64,000 bases of DNA, from the NCBI RefSeq assembly GCF_030053155.1, contig NZ_CP125640.1:434001-498000 (forward strand), given 5' to 3'. Positions 44,871 to 52,801 of the stretch are shown here, piece after piece. The notes beneath the pieces are model-generated. The model ran no database searches, was not told the origin of the DNA, and saw nothing but the letters and a program-made list of their open reading frames with translations. Source of the stretch: Rhizobium sp. BT03. Its GTDB lineage: Bacteria > Pseudomonadota > Alphaproteobacteria > Rhizobiales > Rhizobiaceae. Every line of letters begins with the position of its first letter. Positions within the stretch are counted from its first letter, which is position 1. Both the position numbers and the translations under genes were made by a program.

Positions 44871-46136
44871 ATGCACCGCATTGTTGTCACCGGCATGGGA
44901 CTCGTCTCGCCACTCGGCACTGGCGTCGAGCCCGCCTGGAGGCGCCTTCTTGACGGCGGCTCGGGGCTAAGAGTGCTTTCGGACGATGTCGTCGGCGAAC
45001 TGCCGGCCAAGGTCGGCGGCATTGTTCCTGGCACGACCGAGGATGCGGAGGCCGGTTTCGATCCCGACCGTTACATCCCGCCCAAGGACCAGAAGAAGAT
45101 GGACCGCTTTATCCAGTTCGCCATGGCGGCGACAGAGGAAGCAGTGAAACAGGCCGGCTGGATGCCCACCGACGAGGGCGCGCGCGAACGCACGGCAACG
45201 ATCATCGCCTCGGGTGTCGGCGGCTTTCCTGCCATCGCCGAGGCGGTCCGGATCGGTGAGGCGCGCGGCGTGCGGCGGCTGTCTCCCTTCACCGTGCCCT
45301 CCTTCCTCGTCAACCTCGCCGCCGGTCAGGTCAGCATCCGCTACGGTTTCAAGGGGCCGCTCGGCGCGCCGGTGACGGCCTGCGCGGCCAGCGTCCAGGC
45401 GATCGGCGATGCGGCACGGCTGATCCGCTCCGGCGAGGCGGATGTGGCGATCTGCGGCGGCGCCGAGGCCTGCATCGACAAGGTGAGCCTCGGCGGTTTT
45501 GCCGCCGCGCGTGCCCTTTCCACCGGTTTCAACGAGACACCGGAGCTGGCCTCGCGGCCCTTCGACACGGCGCGCGACGGCTTCGTCATGGGCGAAGGCG
45601 CCGGCATTCTGGTCATCGAAACGCTCGAACATGCGCTTGCCCGCGGCGCCACGCCGCTTGCCGAACTCGTCGGCTACGGCACGGCGGCGGACGCCTACCA
45701 CATGACCTCGGGTCCCGAAGACGGCGACGGCGCGCGCCGGGCGATCGAGGCGGCGCTCCGTCAGGCCGAGATCCCGGGGTCCGAGGTCAAGCACCTGAAC
45801 GCGCATGCGACCTCGACACCGGTCGGTGACAAAGGCGAGATCGCGGCGATCGGCACGGTCTTCGGCCGGGATGGCGGCATTGCCGTCAGCGCGACGAAAT
45901 CGGCGACCGGCCATCTGCTGGGTGCTGCCGGCGGGCTGGAGGCGATCTTCACCATCCTGGCGTTGCGCGACCAGATCGCGCCGCCGACCCGCAACCTTGA
46001 TGAAGCCGATCCTGATGCCGACGGCATCGATATTGTCGGCAAGGCGGCGCGGCCGCTGGCAACGGACTATGCCATTACCAACGGTTTCGGCTTCGGCGGC
46101 GTGAATGCCAGCGCCCTCTTCCGCCGCTGGTCGTAA
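44871..46136 (+). CDS. Beta-ketoacyl-ACP synthase II (FabF-like)
   Basis: 421 residues. The condensing-enzyme active site is complete: C171 in VTACAASVQ, H312 in NAHATSTPVGD, K343 and H348 in SATKSATGHLLGAAG. FabF condenses malonyl-ACP with acyl-ACP in fatty acid elongation. Its partnership with an HxlR regulator rather than a fab operon suggests a specialised or second copy. The ATG at 44871 follows AGAGAGGA. The HxlR gene ends 13 bases before. Confidence 0.88.
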   Translation: MHRIVVTGMGLVSPLGTGVEPAWRRLLDGGSGLRVLSDDVVGELPAKVGGIVPGTTEDAEAGFDPDRYIPPKDQKKMDRFIQFAMAATEEAVKQAGWMPTDEGARERTATIIASGVGGFPAIAEAVRIGEARGVRRLSPFTVPSFLVNLAAGQVSIRYGFKGPLGAPVTACAASVQAIGDAARLIRSGEADVAICGGAEACIDKVSLGGFAAARALSTGFNETPELASRPFDTARDGFVMGEGAGILVIETLEHALARGATPLAELVGYGTAADAYHMTSGPEDGDGARRAIEAALRQAEIPGSEVKHLNAHATSTPVGDKGEIAAIGTVFGRDGGIAVSATKSATGHLLGAAGGLEAIFTILALRDQIAPPTRNLDEADPDADGIDIVGKAARPLATDYAITNGFGFGGVNASALFRRWS

Positions 46137-46174
46137 AGTCCGCTTTTCTTGCGCTGGAAATGGCCTACACTTCC

Positions 46175-46205
46175 GCTCTATCGGGATCTTTTCCCCCGAT
46201 AGAGC
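46175..46205 (+). promoter_or_regulatory. 11-bp perfect hairpin in the DUF4864 leader
   Basis: GCTCTATCGGG at 46175-46185 pairs with CCCGATAGAGC at 46195-46205 across a nine-base loop. It ends 11 bases before the DUF4864 start and after the FabF stop, so it may terminate the FabF transcript or regulate translation of the next gene. Confidence 0.5.
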
Positions 46206-46216
46206 CGGAGATCCCC

Positions 46217-46645
46217 ATGCGCGCCTTCTTCGCAGTTGTCATTCTGTGTGCCGCGTCCCTCCTCTCCCCTGTCTCGGCCCGCGCCGAAGATCCGATCGAC
46301 GCCACACGGACGATGATCGAGGAACAGATCAAGGCCTTCCTCAACGAGGATGCCGAAACCGCCTATTCCTTCGCCGCTCCCGGCATCAAGGCGATGTATC
46401 CCGACAAGAACCTGTTCTTCGCCATGGTGAAGAAGAGCTATGAGCCGGTCTATCACCCCGGCAACTATGCCTTCGGCCGCAGCCGCTCGATCGACAACGG
46501 CGCGCTGATCTATCACGAGGTGCTGATCTCGGGCCGCGACGGCAAGGACTGGACGGCGATCTACCAGATCACCCGCCAGCCGGACGGCAGCTACCGGATC
46601 AACGGCGTGCAGATCATGCCGGATGCCGACAGCAAGGGCATCTGA
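46217..46645 (+). CDS. DUF4864 exported protein
   Basis: 142 residues with a signal peptide (AFFAVVILCAASLLSPVSARA). The mature part is of the DUF4864 type: IEEQIKAFLNEDAETAYSFA, MYPDKNLFFAMVKKSYEPVY, and VQIMPDADSKGI at the end. Periplasmic, function unknown. The ATG at 46217 has CCGGAG upstream. The perfect hairpin described separately is just before it. Confidence 0.8.
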   Translation: MRAFFAVVILCAASLLSPVSARAEDPIDATRTMIEEQIKAFLNEDAETAYSFAAPGIKAMYPDKNLFFAMVKKSYEPVYHPGNYAFGRSRSIDNGALIYHEVLISGRDGKDWTAIYQITRQPDGSYRINGVQIMPDADSKGI

Positions 46646-46751
46646 CGCGCTGTTCTTGGCTGGATGAAACACTGCTTAGCATTTGGACCCGTTACACTAA
46701 CTATTTTGAAATCGTGCTGGAGTAAAAAACCCCAGCAGGGGGACTGGCAGG

Positions 46752-47834
46752 TTGAATACTGGCAAGCAATTTTTCACAGCTCTTGAGGCCTTGCGGGGAA
46801 TCGCGGCCATCATGGTCATGTTCCTGCATACCGGCGGCACGCTTGGTCCGATACCGGTCAATATCAGCTACCTTGCCGTTGATCTCTTCTTTCTCTTGAG
46901 CGGCGTCGTTCTTGCAAGTTCATACGAAAGCCAACTGGCAACGGGACAGATTTCGCCTGCCAGATTTCTGCTGCAGCGGATCATTCGGCTTTATCCTGTC
47001 TATCTGCTATCGCTTCCTGTCGGCCTCGTCAGCTATGCCGTTCAATTCGGCTTGGATTACCTCACCCTGGCCGGCCTTCTGCTGAGGGCGATTCTGTTCA
47101 TTCCAAATGCAGGCACGGGCGGCGCCTTTCCGTTAAACGGGCCGAGCTGGTCGCTCTTCTTCGAACTCTGGGCTGGCGTGCTGTTTTCCGTTCTTCTGGT
47201 GCGACTTTCGTCCAGAATTTTGCTCGCCATCGCCCTCGGGACAGCGGGTATCACCTTGTACGGAGCCCTTGGAGGCAATTTCGACATTGGCCATCAGGCG
47301 GGCTACTTCGGATTTGGCTTCTCGAGAATTTTGTTCTCGTTCTCGCTCGGGATCTGCCTTTACAGGTTGTACGAGGTTCGGACGCCGAATGCAGTCAATA
47401 GAGGCAACACCATCGGCATTTTCCTCTGTGGCTGCCTGATTGTGATCACGAATATGCCCGCCAGCACATTCTACGGTTTTCCCTATTTTGATCTTTTCAT
47501 ATGCTTGGTGATTTTCCCGGCCATTGTCTGGATCGCAATGCGCACGAGGCAGACCGGCCTTGTCGAGCTGGCATTCCGTTGGCTGGGGATCGTTTCCTAT
47601 CCGATTTATATCCTGCACGCGCCCATCTTCGAGTTGCTGCATTTGCTGCGGCAAAAGGGCTTTGACCTGCCGGCCTCCCCGGCAGCCGGTATGGTCGTCG
47701 TGATGGCGATTTTCATCATGGCCGGCATCGTCGCCATTCACTTCGACGAGCCAGTGCGCAAAAAGCTCAAAACAATGATTGCGCCAAGACCAGCATCTGA
47801 GCTTCCCGCGGAGAGCCGCGCTGGAGCGGGCTAG
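46752..47834 (+). CDS. Acyltransferase 3 family membrane protein
   Basis: 360 residues with about ten membrane helices, of the acyltransferase 3 (OafA/NodX-type) family that acetylates surface polysaccharides or lipids. The conserved starting block LEALRGIAAIMVMFLHTGG contains the catalytic His-containing signature; a LSGVVLASSYESQL block follows. The TTG at 46752 is the start, following GGCAGG; no ATG lies near. Acceptor unknown. It is convergent with tgt, three bases apart. Confidence 0.83.
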   Translation: MNTGKQFFTALEALRGIAAIMVMFLHTGGTLGPIPVNISYLAVDLFFLLSGVVLASSYESQLATGQISPARFLLQRIIRLYPVYLLSLPVGLVSYAVQFGLDYLTLAGLLLRAILFIPNAGTGGAFPLNGPSWSLFFELWAGVLFSVLLVRLSSRILLAIALGTAGITLYGALGGNFDIGHQAGYFGFGFSRILFSFSLGICLYRLYEVRTPNAVNRGNTIGIFLCGCLIVITNMPASTFYGFPYFDLFICLVIFPAIVWIAMRTRQTGLVELAFRWLGIVSYPIYILHAPIFELLHLLRQKGFDLPASPAAGMVVVMAIFIMAGIVAIHFDEPVRKKLKTMIAPRPASELPAESRAGAG

Positions 47835-47836
47835 CC

Positions 47837-48967
47837 TTACACCGGGTCGAGATCGCCCCTTGCCCATTCCTCCATTGTCTCCGCCATGAAATCGGCGAAG
47901 CGGCCTTCGGCGATTGCCTTGCGGATGCCCTGCATCAGTTCCTGGTAGTAGGCCAGATTGTGCCAGGAGAGCAGCATGCCGCCGAGCGCCTCGTTGGCGC
48001 GGACGAGATGGTGCAGATAGGCGCGGGAATAATCGCGCGAGGCCGGGCAGTTCGATTGTTCGTCGAGCGGCCGCATGTCCTCGGCATGACGGGCATTGCG
48101 GATATTGACCTTGCCGCGGCGGGTGAAGGCGAGGCCGTGGCGGCCGGAACGGGTCGGCATGACGCAGTCGAACATGTCGATGCCGCGGGCGACCGATTTC
48201 AGCATATCGTCAGGCGTTCCGACACCCATGAGGTAACGCGGCTTCTCGAGAGGAAGCACGGGCAGCGTCGTTTCCAGCATCCGCAGCATGACGTCCTGCG
48301 GTTCGCCGACGGCAAGGCCGCCGACCGCATAACCCTTGAGGTCGAGCTGGCTCAGCGCCTCGGCCGACCGGATGCGCAGCGCCGGAATGTCACCGCCCTG
48401 GACGATGCCGAACATCGCCTTTCCGGGCTGCTCGCCGAAGGCGACCCGGCAGCGCTCGGCCCAGCGCAGCGACATTTCCATGGCGCGCTCGATCTCCTTC
48501 GGCTCGGCCGGCAGCGCCACGCATTCGTCGAGCTGCATCTGGATGTCGGAGCCGAGCAGCCCCTGGATTTCGATGGAGCGCTCCGGCGACATATGGTGCA
48601 GGCTGCCGTCGACATGCGACTTGAAGGTGACGCCCTGCTCATCGAGCTTGCGCAGGCCGGAGAGCGACATCACCTGAAAACCGCCGGAATCCGTCAGGAT
48701 CGGGTGTTCCCAGCGGATCAGCTTGTGCAGGCCGCCGAGGCGGGCGACGCGCTCGGCACTGGGGCGCAGCATCAGATGATAGGTATTGCCGAGGATAATG
48801 TCGGCACCGGTCTCACGCACCTGGTCGAGATACATCGCCTTGACGGTGCCGACGGTGCCCACCGGCATGAAGGCCGGCGTGCGGATCGTGCCGCGCGGCA
48901 TGGAAATCTCGCCGAGGCGCGCGCCGGCATCGGTCTTCTTCAACGTGAATTGGAAGGTCTCTGTCAT
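47837..48967 (-). CDS. tgt: Queuine tRNA-ribosyltransferase (TGT)
   Basis: 376 residues. TGT exchanges guanine at position 34 of certain tRNAs for preQ1. The substrate-binding and catalytic stretches [33 protein letters not shown] and [12 protein letters not shown] are present. The zinc motif is degenerate: the usual CxCxxC reads SNCPAS, keeping one Cys, although the distal His in LLSWHNL remains. The start ATG at 48967 overlaps the queA stop by four bases. It is the last gene of the coaD-ppiA-ppiB-queA-tgt block. Confidence 0.92.
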   Translation of the reverse strand: MTETFQFTLKKTDAGARLGEISMPRGTIRTPAFMPVGTVGTVKAMYLDQVRETGADIILGNTYHLMLRPSAERVARLGGLHKLIRWEHPILTDSGGFQVMSLSGLRKLDEQGVTFKSHVDGSLHHMSPERSIEIQGLLGSDIQMQLDECVALPAEPKEIERAMEMSLRWAERCRVAFGEQPGKAMFGIVQGGDIPALRIRSAEALSQLDLKGYAVGGLAVGEPQDVMLRMLETTLPVLPLEKPRYLMGVGTPDDMLKSVARGIDMFDCVMPTRSGRHGLAFTRRGKVNIRNARHAEDMRPLDEQSNCPASRDYSRAYLHHLVRANEALGGMLLSWHNLAYYQELMQGIRKAIAEGRFADFMAETMEEWARGDLDPV

Positions 48968-50067
48968 TTGTCTTTCCGGAAAAGAAGGCTCGCGTCTCCG
49001 TAGGAGTAGAAGCGGTAGCCTGTCGAAATGGCGTGTTCATAGGCCGCATGCATGGTTTCGAAGCCGGCAAAAGCCGAGACCAGCATGAACAGTGTCGAGC
49101 GCGGCAGGTGGAAATTGGTCATCAGCATGTCGACCGCCTTGAAACGGTAGCCGGGTGTGATGAAGATACCGGTGGCGCCGGCCCAGGGTTTGATCTCTCC
49201 GCTTTCCCCGGCCGCACTTTCGATGAGCCGCAGCGAGGTCGTGCCGACGCAGACAATACGCCCGCCCCTTGCCTTGACGGCATTCAGCCGGGCGGCGATT
49301 TCACCACTGACATAACCGCTTTCGAGATGCATCTTGTGATCGTCGGTATCGTCGGCCTTCACGGGCAGGAAGGTGCCGGCGCCGACATGCAGCGTGACGA
49401 AATGGCGTTCGATGCCGGCCTTATCCAGCGCCGCAAACAGATCAGGCGTGAAGTGCAGGCCGGCGGTGGGCGCGGCGACGGCGCCCTCCTCGCGGGCATA
49501 GATCGTCTGGTAATCCGCGCGGTCGCGCTCGTCCTCGGGTCGCTTGGCGGCGATATAGGGCGGCAACGGAATGTGGCCGACGGCGGCGATCGCCTCGTCG
49601 AGCGCCGGGCCGGACAGATCGAAGGCGAGCGTCACTTCGCCGGCCTCGCCCTTTTCCTCGACGGTGGCATCGAGCGCGCCGAGGAAACAGCTTTCGCCGC
49701 TATGACCGAAGGCGATGCGGTCGCCCTCCTTGATGCGCTTGCCGGGTTTGGCAAAGGCCTTCCAGCGGCTGGGGCCGATGCGCATATGCAGCGTTGCCGA
49801 CACTTGCTGGCCGCCGGCGCCGTCGCGATGGCGGATGCCTTCGAGCTGAGCTGGAATGACCTTGGTATCGTTGAAGACGAGCGCGTCACCGGCGCGCAGA
49901 AACGACGGCAGATCGTAAACGTGATGATCCGAGAGCGCGCTTTCCGCATCGGGCACGCTTTCAGCATGCGGATTGACGACGAGCAGGCGGGCGCTATCGC
50001 GCGGTTCGGCGGGCCGCAGCGCAATGCGTTCATCCGGCAGGTCGAAATCGAAAAGGTCTACGCGCAT
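48964..50067 (-). CDS. queA: S-adenosylmethionine:tRNA ribosyltransferase-isomerase
   Basis: 367 residues. QueA makes epoxyqueuosine from preQ1-tRNA. It starts [20 protein letters not shown], with family motifs [45 protein letters not shown] and [16 protein letters not shown]. The ATG at 50067 was chosen over a start 6 codons earlier because the family N-terminus begins here. It overlaps tgt by four bases, giving a queuosine pair. A terminator hairpin separates it from ppiB upstream. Confidence 0.93.
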   Translation of the reverse strand: MRVDLFDFDLPDERIALRPAEPRDSARLLVVNPHAESVPDAESALSDHHVYDLPSFLRAGDALVFNDTKVIPAQLEGIRHRDGAGGQQVSATLHMRIGPSRWKAFAKPGKRIKEGDRIAFGHSGESCFLGALDATVEEKGEAGEVTLAFDLSGPALDEAIAAVGHIPLPPYIAAKRPEDERDRADYQTIYAREEGAVAAPTAGLHFTPDLFAALDKAGIERHFVTLHVGAGTFLPVKADDTDDHKMHLESGYVSGEIAARLNAVKARGGRIVCVGTTSLRLIESAAGESGEIKPWAGATGIFITPGYRFKAVDMLMTNFHLPRSTLFMLVSAFAGFETMHAAYEHAISTGYRFYSYGDASLLFRKDK

Positions 50068-50090
50068 CGAGGTACTTCCAGGCAAAGCGA

Positions 50091-50123
50091 AACCCGCCCC
50101 GCGCTTTCGCGCAAGGGCGGGTT
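50091..50123 (-). terminator. Terminator hairpin between ppiB and queA
   Basis: AACCCGCCC at 50091-50099 pairs with GGGCGGGTT at 50115-50123, with a GCGC inner stem. On the minus strand it follows the ppiB stop and precedes the queA start, so it probably ends or attenuates ppiA-ppiB messages. Confidence 0.65.
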
Positions 50124-50139
50124 CCAGCAGAAATCACAA

Positions 50140-50649
50140 TCAGACGTCGGCGGCAACCCGCATCGAGACGATCGAGTCCGGATCGGAAACCGGCTCGCCG
50201 CGCTTGATCTTGTCGACGTTTTCCATGCCTTCGATGACCTGGCCCCAGACGGAATACTGCTTGTTCAGCCAGGGCGCGTCGGTGAAGCAGATGAAGAACT
50301 GCGAATTGGCCGAGTTCGGGTTCTGCGAACGCGCCATCGAGCAAGTGCCGCGCGTATGGGTGGTCGCGGAGAATTCGGCCTTCAGATCCGGCTTGGAGGA
50401 GCCGCCCATGCCGGCTCGGCCGGGATTGAAGGTTTCCGAACCCTTCTTGCCATATTCGACATCGCCCGTCTGAGCCATGAAATCCTGGATGACGCGGTGG
50501 AAGACGACGCCGTCATAGGCCTTCTCGCGAGCGAGTTCCTTGATGCGGGCGACATGCTCGGGGGCGACCTGCGGCAGAAGCTGAATGACAACCTTGCCCT
50601 TGGTGGTTTCCAGAATGATGGTGTTTTCGGGATCCTTGATCTCGGCCAT
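50140..50649 (-). CDS. ppiB: Peptidyl-prolyl cis-trans isomerase, cytoplasmic cyclophilin
   Basis: 169 residues, no signal peptide. Cyclophilin core motifs FHRVIQDFMAQTGD, MARSQNPNSANSQFFI and VWGQVIEGMENVDKI are present, including the catalytic Arg in FHRV. It catalyses proline isomerisation in the cytoplasm. It lies 28 bases after ppiA on the same strand, of which it is a cytoplasmic paralogue. Confidence 0.92.
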   Translation of the reverse strand: MAEIKDPENTIILETTKGKVVIQLLPQVAPEHVARIKELAREKAYDGVVFHRVIQDFMAQTGDVEYGKKGSETFNPGRAGMGGSSKPDLKAEFSATTHTRGTCSMARSQNPNSANSQFFICFTDAPWLNKQYSVWGQVIEGMENVDKIKRGEPVSDPDSIVSMRVAADV

Positions 50650-50677
50650 TGTCTTCTCCTCTTGTTTGTCTCGTAAC

Positions 50678-51250
50678 TTACTTCTTGCCCAGGGTGACCT
50701 TGATCATCCGGTCGGGACTTTTGACTTCGCCGTTCTGGCCTTCGCCGCGCTTGATCTTGTCGACATTCTCCATGCCGGACACGACTTTGCCGACGACGGT
50801 GTACTGGCCGTTCAGGAAGGAGCCGTCGGCGAACATGATGAAGAACTGCGAGTTGGCGGAATTCGGATCCTGCGACCGGGCCATGCCGACCGTGCCGCGC
50901 ACGAACGGTGTCTTGGAGAATTCAGCCGGAAGGTCCGGAAGGTCGGAGCCGCCGGTGCCGGCCAGGCTCGCATCAAAGTTCTTTTCCATGTTGCCGTATT
51001 TCACGTCGCCGGTCTGGGCCATGAAACCCTCGATGACGCGATGGAAGGCGACGTTGTCGTATTCGCCCTTCTTGGCCAGCGCCTCGATCTGGGCGACATG
51101 CTTCGGCGCCACCTCAGGCATGAGCTGGATGACGACAGGGCCGTTCTTCAACTGGATGGTGAGATAATGATCGGCCGACTGGGCGAAGGCGTCCCCCGCG
51201 AAGGAGGCGAGATACAACACGCCGGCAAATGCGAGATAAAAGAGTTTCAT
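50678..51250 (-). CDS. ppiA: Peptidyl-prolyl cis-trans isomerase, periplasmic cyclophilin
   Basis: 190 residues with a signal peptide (LFYLAFAGVLYLASFAGDA, cleavage near AFA-QS). The cyclophilin motifs match ppiB (FHRVIEGFMAQTGD, MARSQDPNSANSQFFI), but it is exported. The ATG at 51250 starts the signal peptide directly; an upstream frame to 51370 adds 40 unlike residues. It probably shares a transcript with ppiB and follows coaD by 58 bases. Confidence 0.92.
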   Translation of the reverse strand: MKLFYLAFAGVLYLASFAGDAFAQSADHYLTIQLKNGPVVIQLMPEVAPKHVAQIEALAKKGEYDNVAFHRVIEGFMAQTGDVKYGNMEKNFDASLAGTGGSDLPDLPAEFSKTPFVRGTVGMARSQDPNSANSQFFIMFADGSFLNGQYTVVGKVVSGMENVDKIKRGEGQNGEVKSPDRMIKVTLGKK

Positions 51251-51308
51251 ATGGGCTCCGTTGCGGCGGGTTTCGCCTGGTCTTTGCGCTTGCCAGACTT
51301 CGTACTTA

Positions 51309-51803
51309 TCAGTCTGGGCGCTTGGATGTGAGGGCTTGCAAGACGGCTGCCGGCACGAAGGCGCTGACATCGCCGCCCATGGCGGCGATCTGGCGGACCA
51401 ATGTGGCGGTAATGGGCCGCGAGGCCGTGCCTGCCGGCAAAAAGATGGTCTGGATATCGGGCGCCATCGTTCTGTTCATGCCGGCCATCTGCATTTCGTA
51501 ATCAAGATCTGTGCCGTCGCGAAGGCCGCGGATCAGAAGCGTGGCGCCATGGGCGCGGGCGGCATCGACGACCAGATTGTCGAAGGCGACGACGTCGATG
51601 TCGCCGGTCTTGCCGGGCAGCGCTTCGGCCAGCGAAAGGCGGATCAGCTCGGCTCTCTCCTCGAAGGAAAAGAGCGGCGCCTTACCAGGATGGATGCCGA
51701 TCGCAACGATCACCTTTTCGGCGACGTTCAGCGCCTGGACCAGAACATCCACATGCCCATTGGTGATCGGGTCGAAGGACCCGGGATAAAAAGCTGTCGT
51801 CAT
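51309..51803 (-). CDS. coaD: Phosphopantetheine adenylyltransferase
   Basis: 164 residues, the usual length. CoaD makes dephospho-CoA from 4'-phosphopantetheine and ATP. The nucleotidyltransferase signature is in [15 protein letters not shown], followed by [18 protein letters not shown]. Family order with gyrA upstream and ppi/queA/tgt downstream supports it. It is the first gene on its strand after the small-protein region. Confidence 0.94.
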   Translation of the reverse strand: MTTAFYPGSFDPITNGHVDVLVQALNVAEKVIVAIGIHPGKAPLFSFEERAELIRLSLAEALPGKTGDIDVVAFDNLVVDAARAHGATLLIRGLRDGTDLDYEMQMAGMNRTMAPDIQTIFLPAGTASRPITATLVRQIAAMGGDVSAFVPAAVLQALTSKRPD

Positions 51804-51883
51804 CTGGCCCGACCGTTGGTTTGACGCCTTTTGTCACGGATGCCGCCTTGCCGCAAGTGATTTGGCCAATCGTCCCGGCCGGT

Positions 51884-51926
51884 TGAACGGTGGATGAACG
51901 GCCCGTTCAAGGCGGTTTCAGACAGG
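51884..51926 (+). repeat. 43-bp regulatory repeat, copy 1 (11-bp-phased half-sites)
   Basis: Four five-base half-sites begin exactly 11 bases apart: TGAAC at 51884 and 51895, TTCAA at 51906 and TTCAG at 51917. The same layout recurs at 52170-52212 with about 32 of 43 bases identical. It lies 72 bases before the 57-residue small membrane-protein gene. One helical turn spacing suggests a protein-binding array. Confidence 0.7.
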
Positions 51927-51998
51927 ATCTGCTTAATTCAGATCATCAAGACAGCCGATGCCATTCCGACATCCGGCGCCTCCCGAAAGACCACTTCC

Positions 51999-52172
51999 AT
52001 GCTGATCGTGCTCGTTGCACTTGCCGTCGTTTCCTCGCTTGCCGCCGAGATGGCCTATGGCTATTTCGCCGATCGCTACGAGGTCAGCTGGGTGCGGCCG
52101 GAGCTTGCCGAGCATGCGGCGATCGTGCGCGCCCAGGGCCGGCTGCGCGCAAAAAACGACGTTCGAATCTGA
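51999..52172 (+). CDS. Small membrane protein, 57 residues
   Basis: Begins LIVLVALAVVSSLAAEMAYG, one membrane segment, then a short hydrophilic tail with RYEVSWVRPELAEH. Third codon positions are mostly G or C, as in real genes here. The ATG at 51999 was chosen because the hydrophobic segment starts at once; an ATG at 51894 in frame would add 35 residues but falls inside the 43-bp repeat. Ribosome site is weak. No family recognised. It sits 73 bases after repeat copy 1. Confidence 0.55.
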   Translation: MLIVLVALAVVSSLAAEMAYGYFADRYEVSWVRPELAEHAAIVRAQGRLRAKNDVRI

Positions 52173-52212
52173 ACGCCAGATGAACGAGACATTCAAGGAG
52201 GCTTCAGATCGG
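52170..52212 (+). repeat. 43-bp regulatory repeat, copy 2 (11-bp-phased half-sites)
   Basis: TGAAC at 52170 and 52181, TTCAA at 52192 and TTCAG at 52203: the same four half-sites at the same 11-base spacing as copy 1. It is 30 bases upstream of the EcfG -35 element that serves the 51- and 44-residue protein genes, so it is placed to regulate that promoter. Confidence 0.7.
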
Positions 52213-52241
52213 CATTGGTAAACACCGCCTCAACATCCGGC

Positions 52242-52266
52242 GGAACCATTTTAAAACGGATGCGTT
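52242..52266 (+). promoter_or_regulatory. EcfG general-stress promoter
   Basis: GGAAC at 52242-52246, a 16-base spacer, CGTT at 52263-52266: an exact consensus match. It lies 49 bases upstream of the 51-residue protein start, with repeat copy 2 just ahead of it. Confidence 0.8.
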
Positions 52267-52314
52267 CATTCAACCGATACATAGATGCGATTATCGCGGC
52301 AGGAAGGACTAAAG

Positions 52315-52470
52315 ATGCCCGGCAAGATTACGATGATTAACGTGCTCTGGATGGTAATGGTCACGGGCATGCTGACCGCAACTGTCGCTCTCTATGATCA
52401 GAAGGTTGATACGTCCAAGGTTTATGGCCCTTATGCTTCGGCCCGGACGGCCGTACTGGGCCAGTACTGA
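52315..52470 (+). CDS. Small membrane protein, 51 residues
   Basis: The hydrophobic segment INVLWMVMVTGMLTATVALY spans residues about 7-26, and a short hydrophilic tail ends SARTAVLGQY. GGAAGGACT at 52300-52308 supplies the ribosome site for the ATG at 52315. Expression is expected to be EcfG-dependent. No family recognised. The next small gene starts 37 bases downstream on the same strand. Confidence 0.7.
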   Translation: MPGKITMINVLWMVMVTGMLTATVALYDQKVDTSKVYGPYASARTAVLGQY

Positions 52471-52506
52471 GGGGCGAGAACGCAACTCCCCAGGAAAGGA
52501 ATGCCT

Positions 52507-52641
52507 ATGTTCACGATCTTGACAGTGCTCACCGCCCTTATCAGCGTCATGTTCATAGTGTCTGTAGCCTCGACGATATCGGCGCTCCGGCGCGAAGGTG
52601 AAGAGGTCAAGGCGCTGAACGAAAAACATAGCGCATTCTGA
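52507..52641 (+). CDS. Small membrane protein, 44 residues
   Basis: Reads MFTILTVLTALISVMFIVSV then a charged tail, REGEEVKALNEKHSAF. One membrane segment. The ATG at 52507 lies six bases after AGGAAAGGA; an ATG at 52501 touches the ribosome site. It follows the 51-residue gene by 36 bases, so the two form a probable two-gene operon under the EcfG promoter. No family recognised. Confidence 0.65.
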   Translation: MFTILTVLTALISVMFIVSVASTISALRREGEEVKALNEKHSAF

Positions 52642-52699
52642 CATTCTATCTTCCCCCTTCCCCACCTTGAGCGGCACCCTTCCGCTGCCAAGGCCTTTC

Positions 52700-52730
52700 A
52701 AAGCCGGATGCACCCAGCGTCCGGCTTTTT
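52700..52730 (+). terminator. Intrinsic terminator of the small-protein operon
   Basis: AAAGCCGGA at 52700-52708 pairs with TCCGGCTTT at 52720-52728 and is followed by TT, then CTTT. It lies 59 bases after the 44-residue gene stop on its strand. Confidence 0.75.
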
Positions 52731-52762
52731 CTTTGGTTGGCGGTAAAGACAAGCGCCACTTG

Positions 52763-52790
52763 AAAAGAAAAGGGCGGCCCGAAGCCGCCC
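52763..52790 (-). terminator. Intrinsic terminator of gyrA
   Basis: On the minus strand GGGCGGC (52790-52784) pairs with GCCGCCC (52778-52772), loop TTCGG, and is followed by TTTTCTTTTC. It lies 12 bases after the gyrA stop. Confidence 0.88.
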
Positions 52791-52801
52791 CGTTCATCCG
52801 G

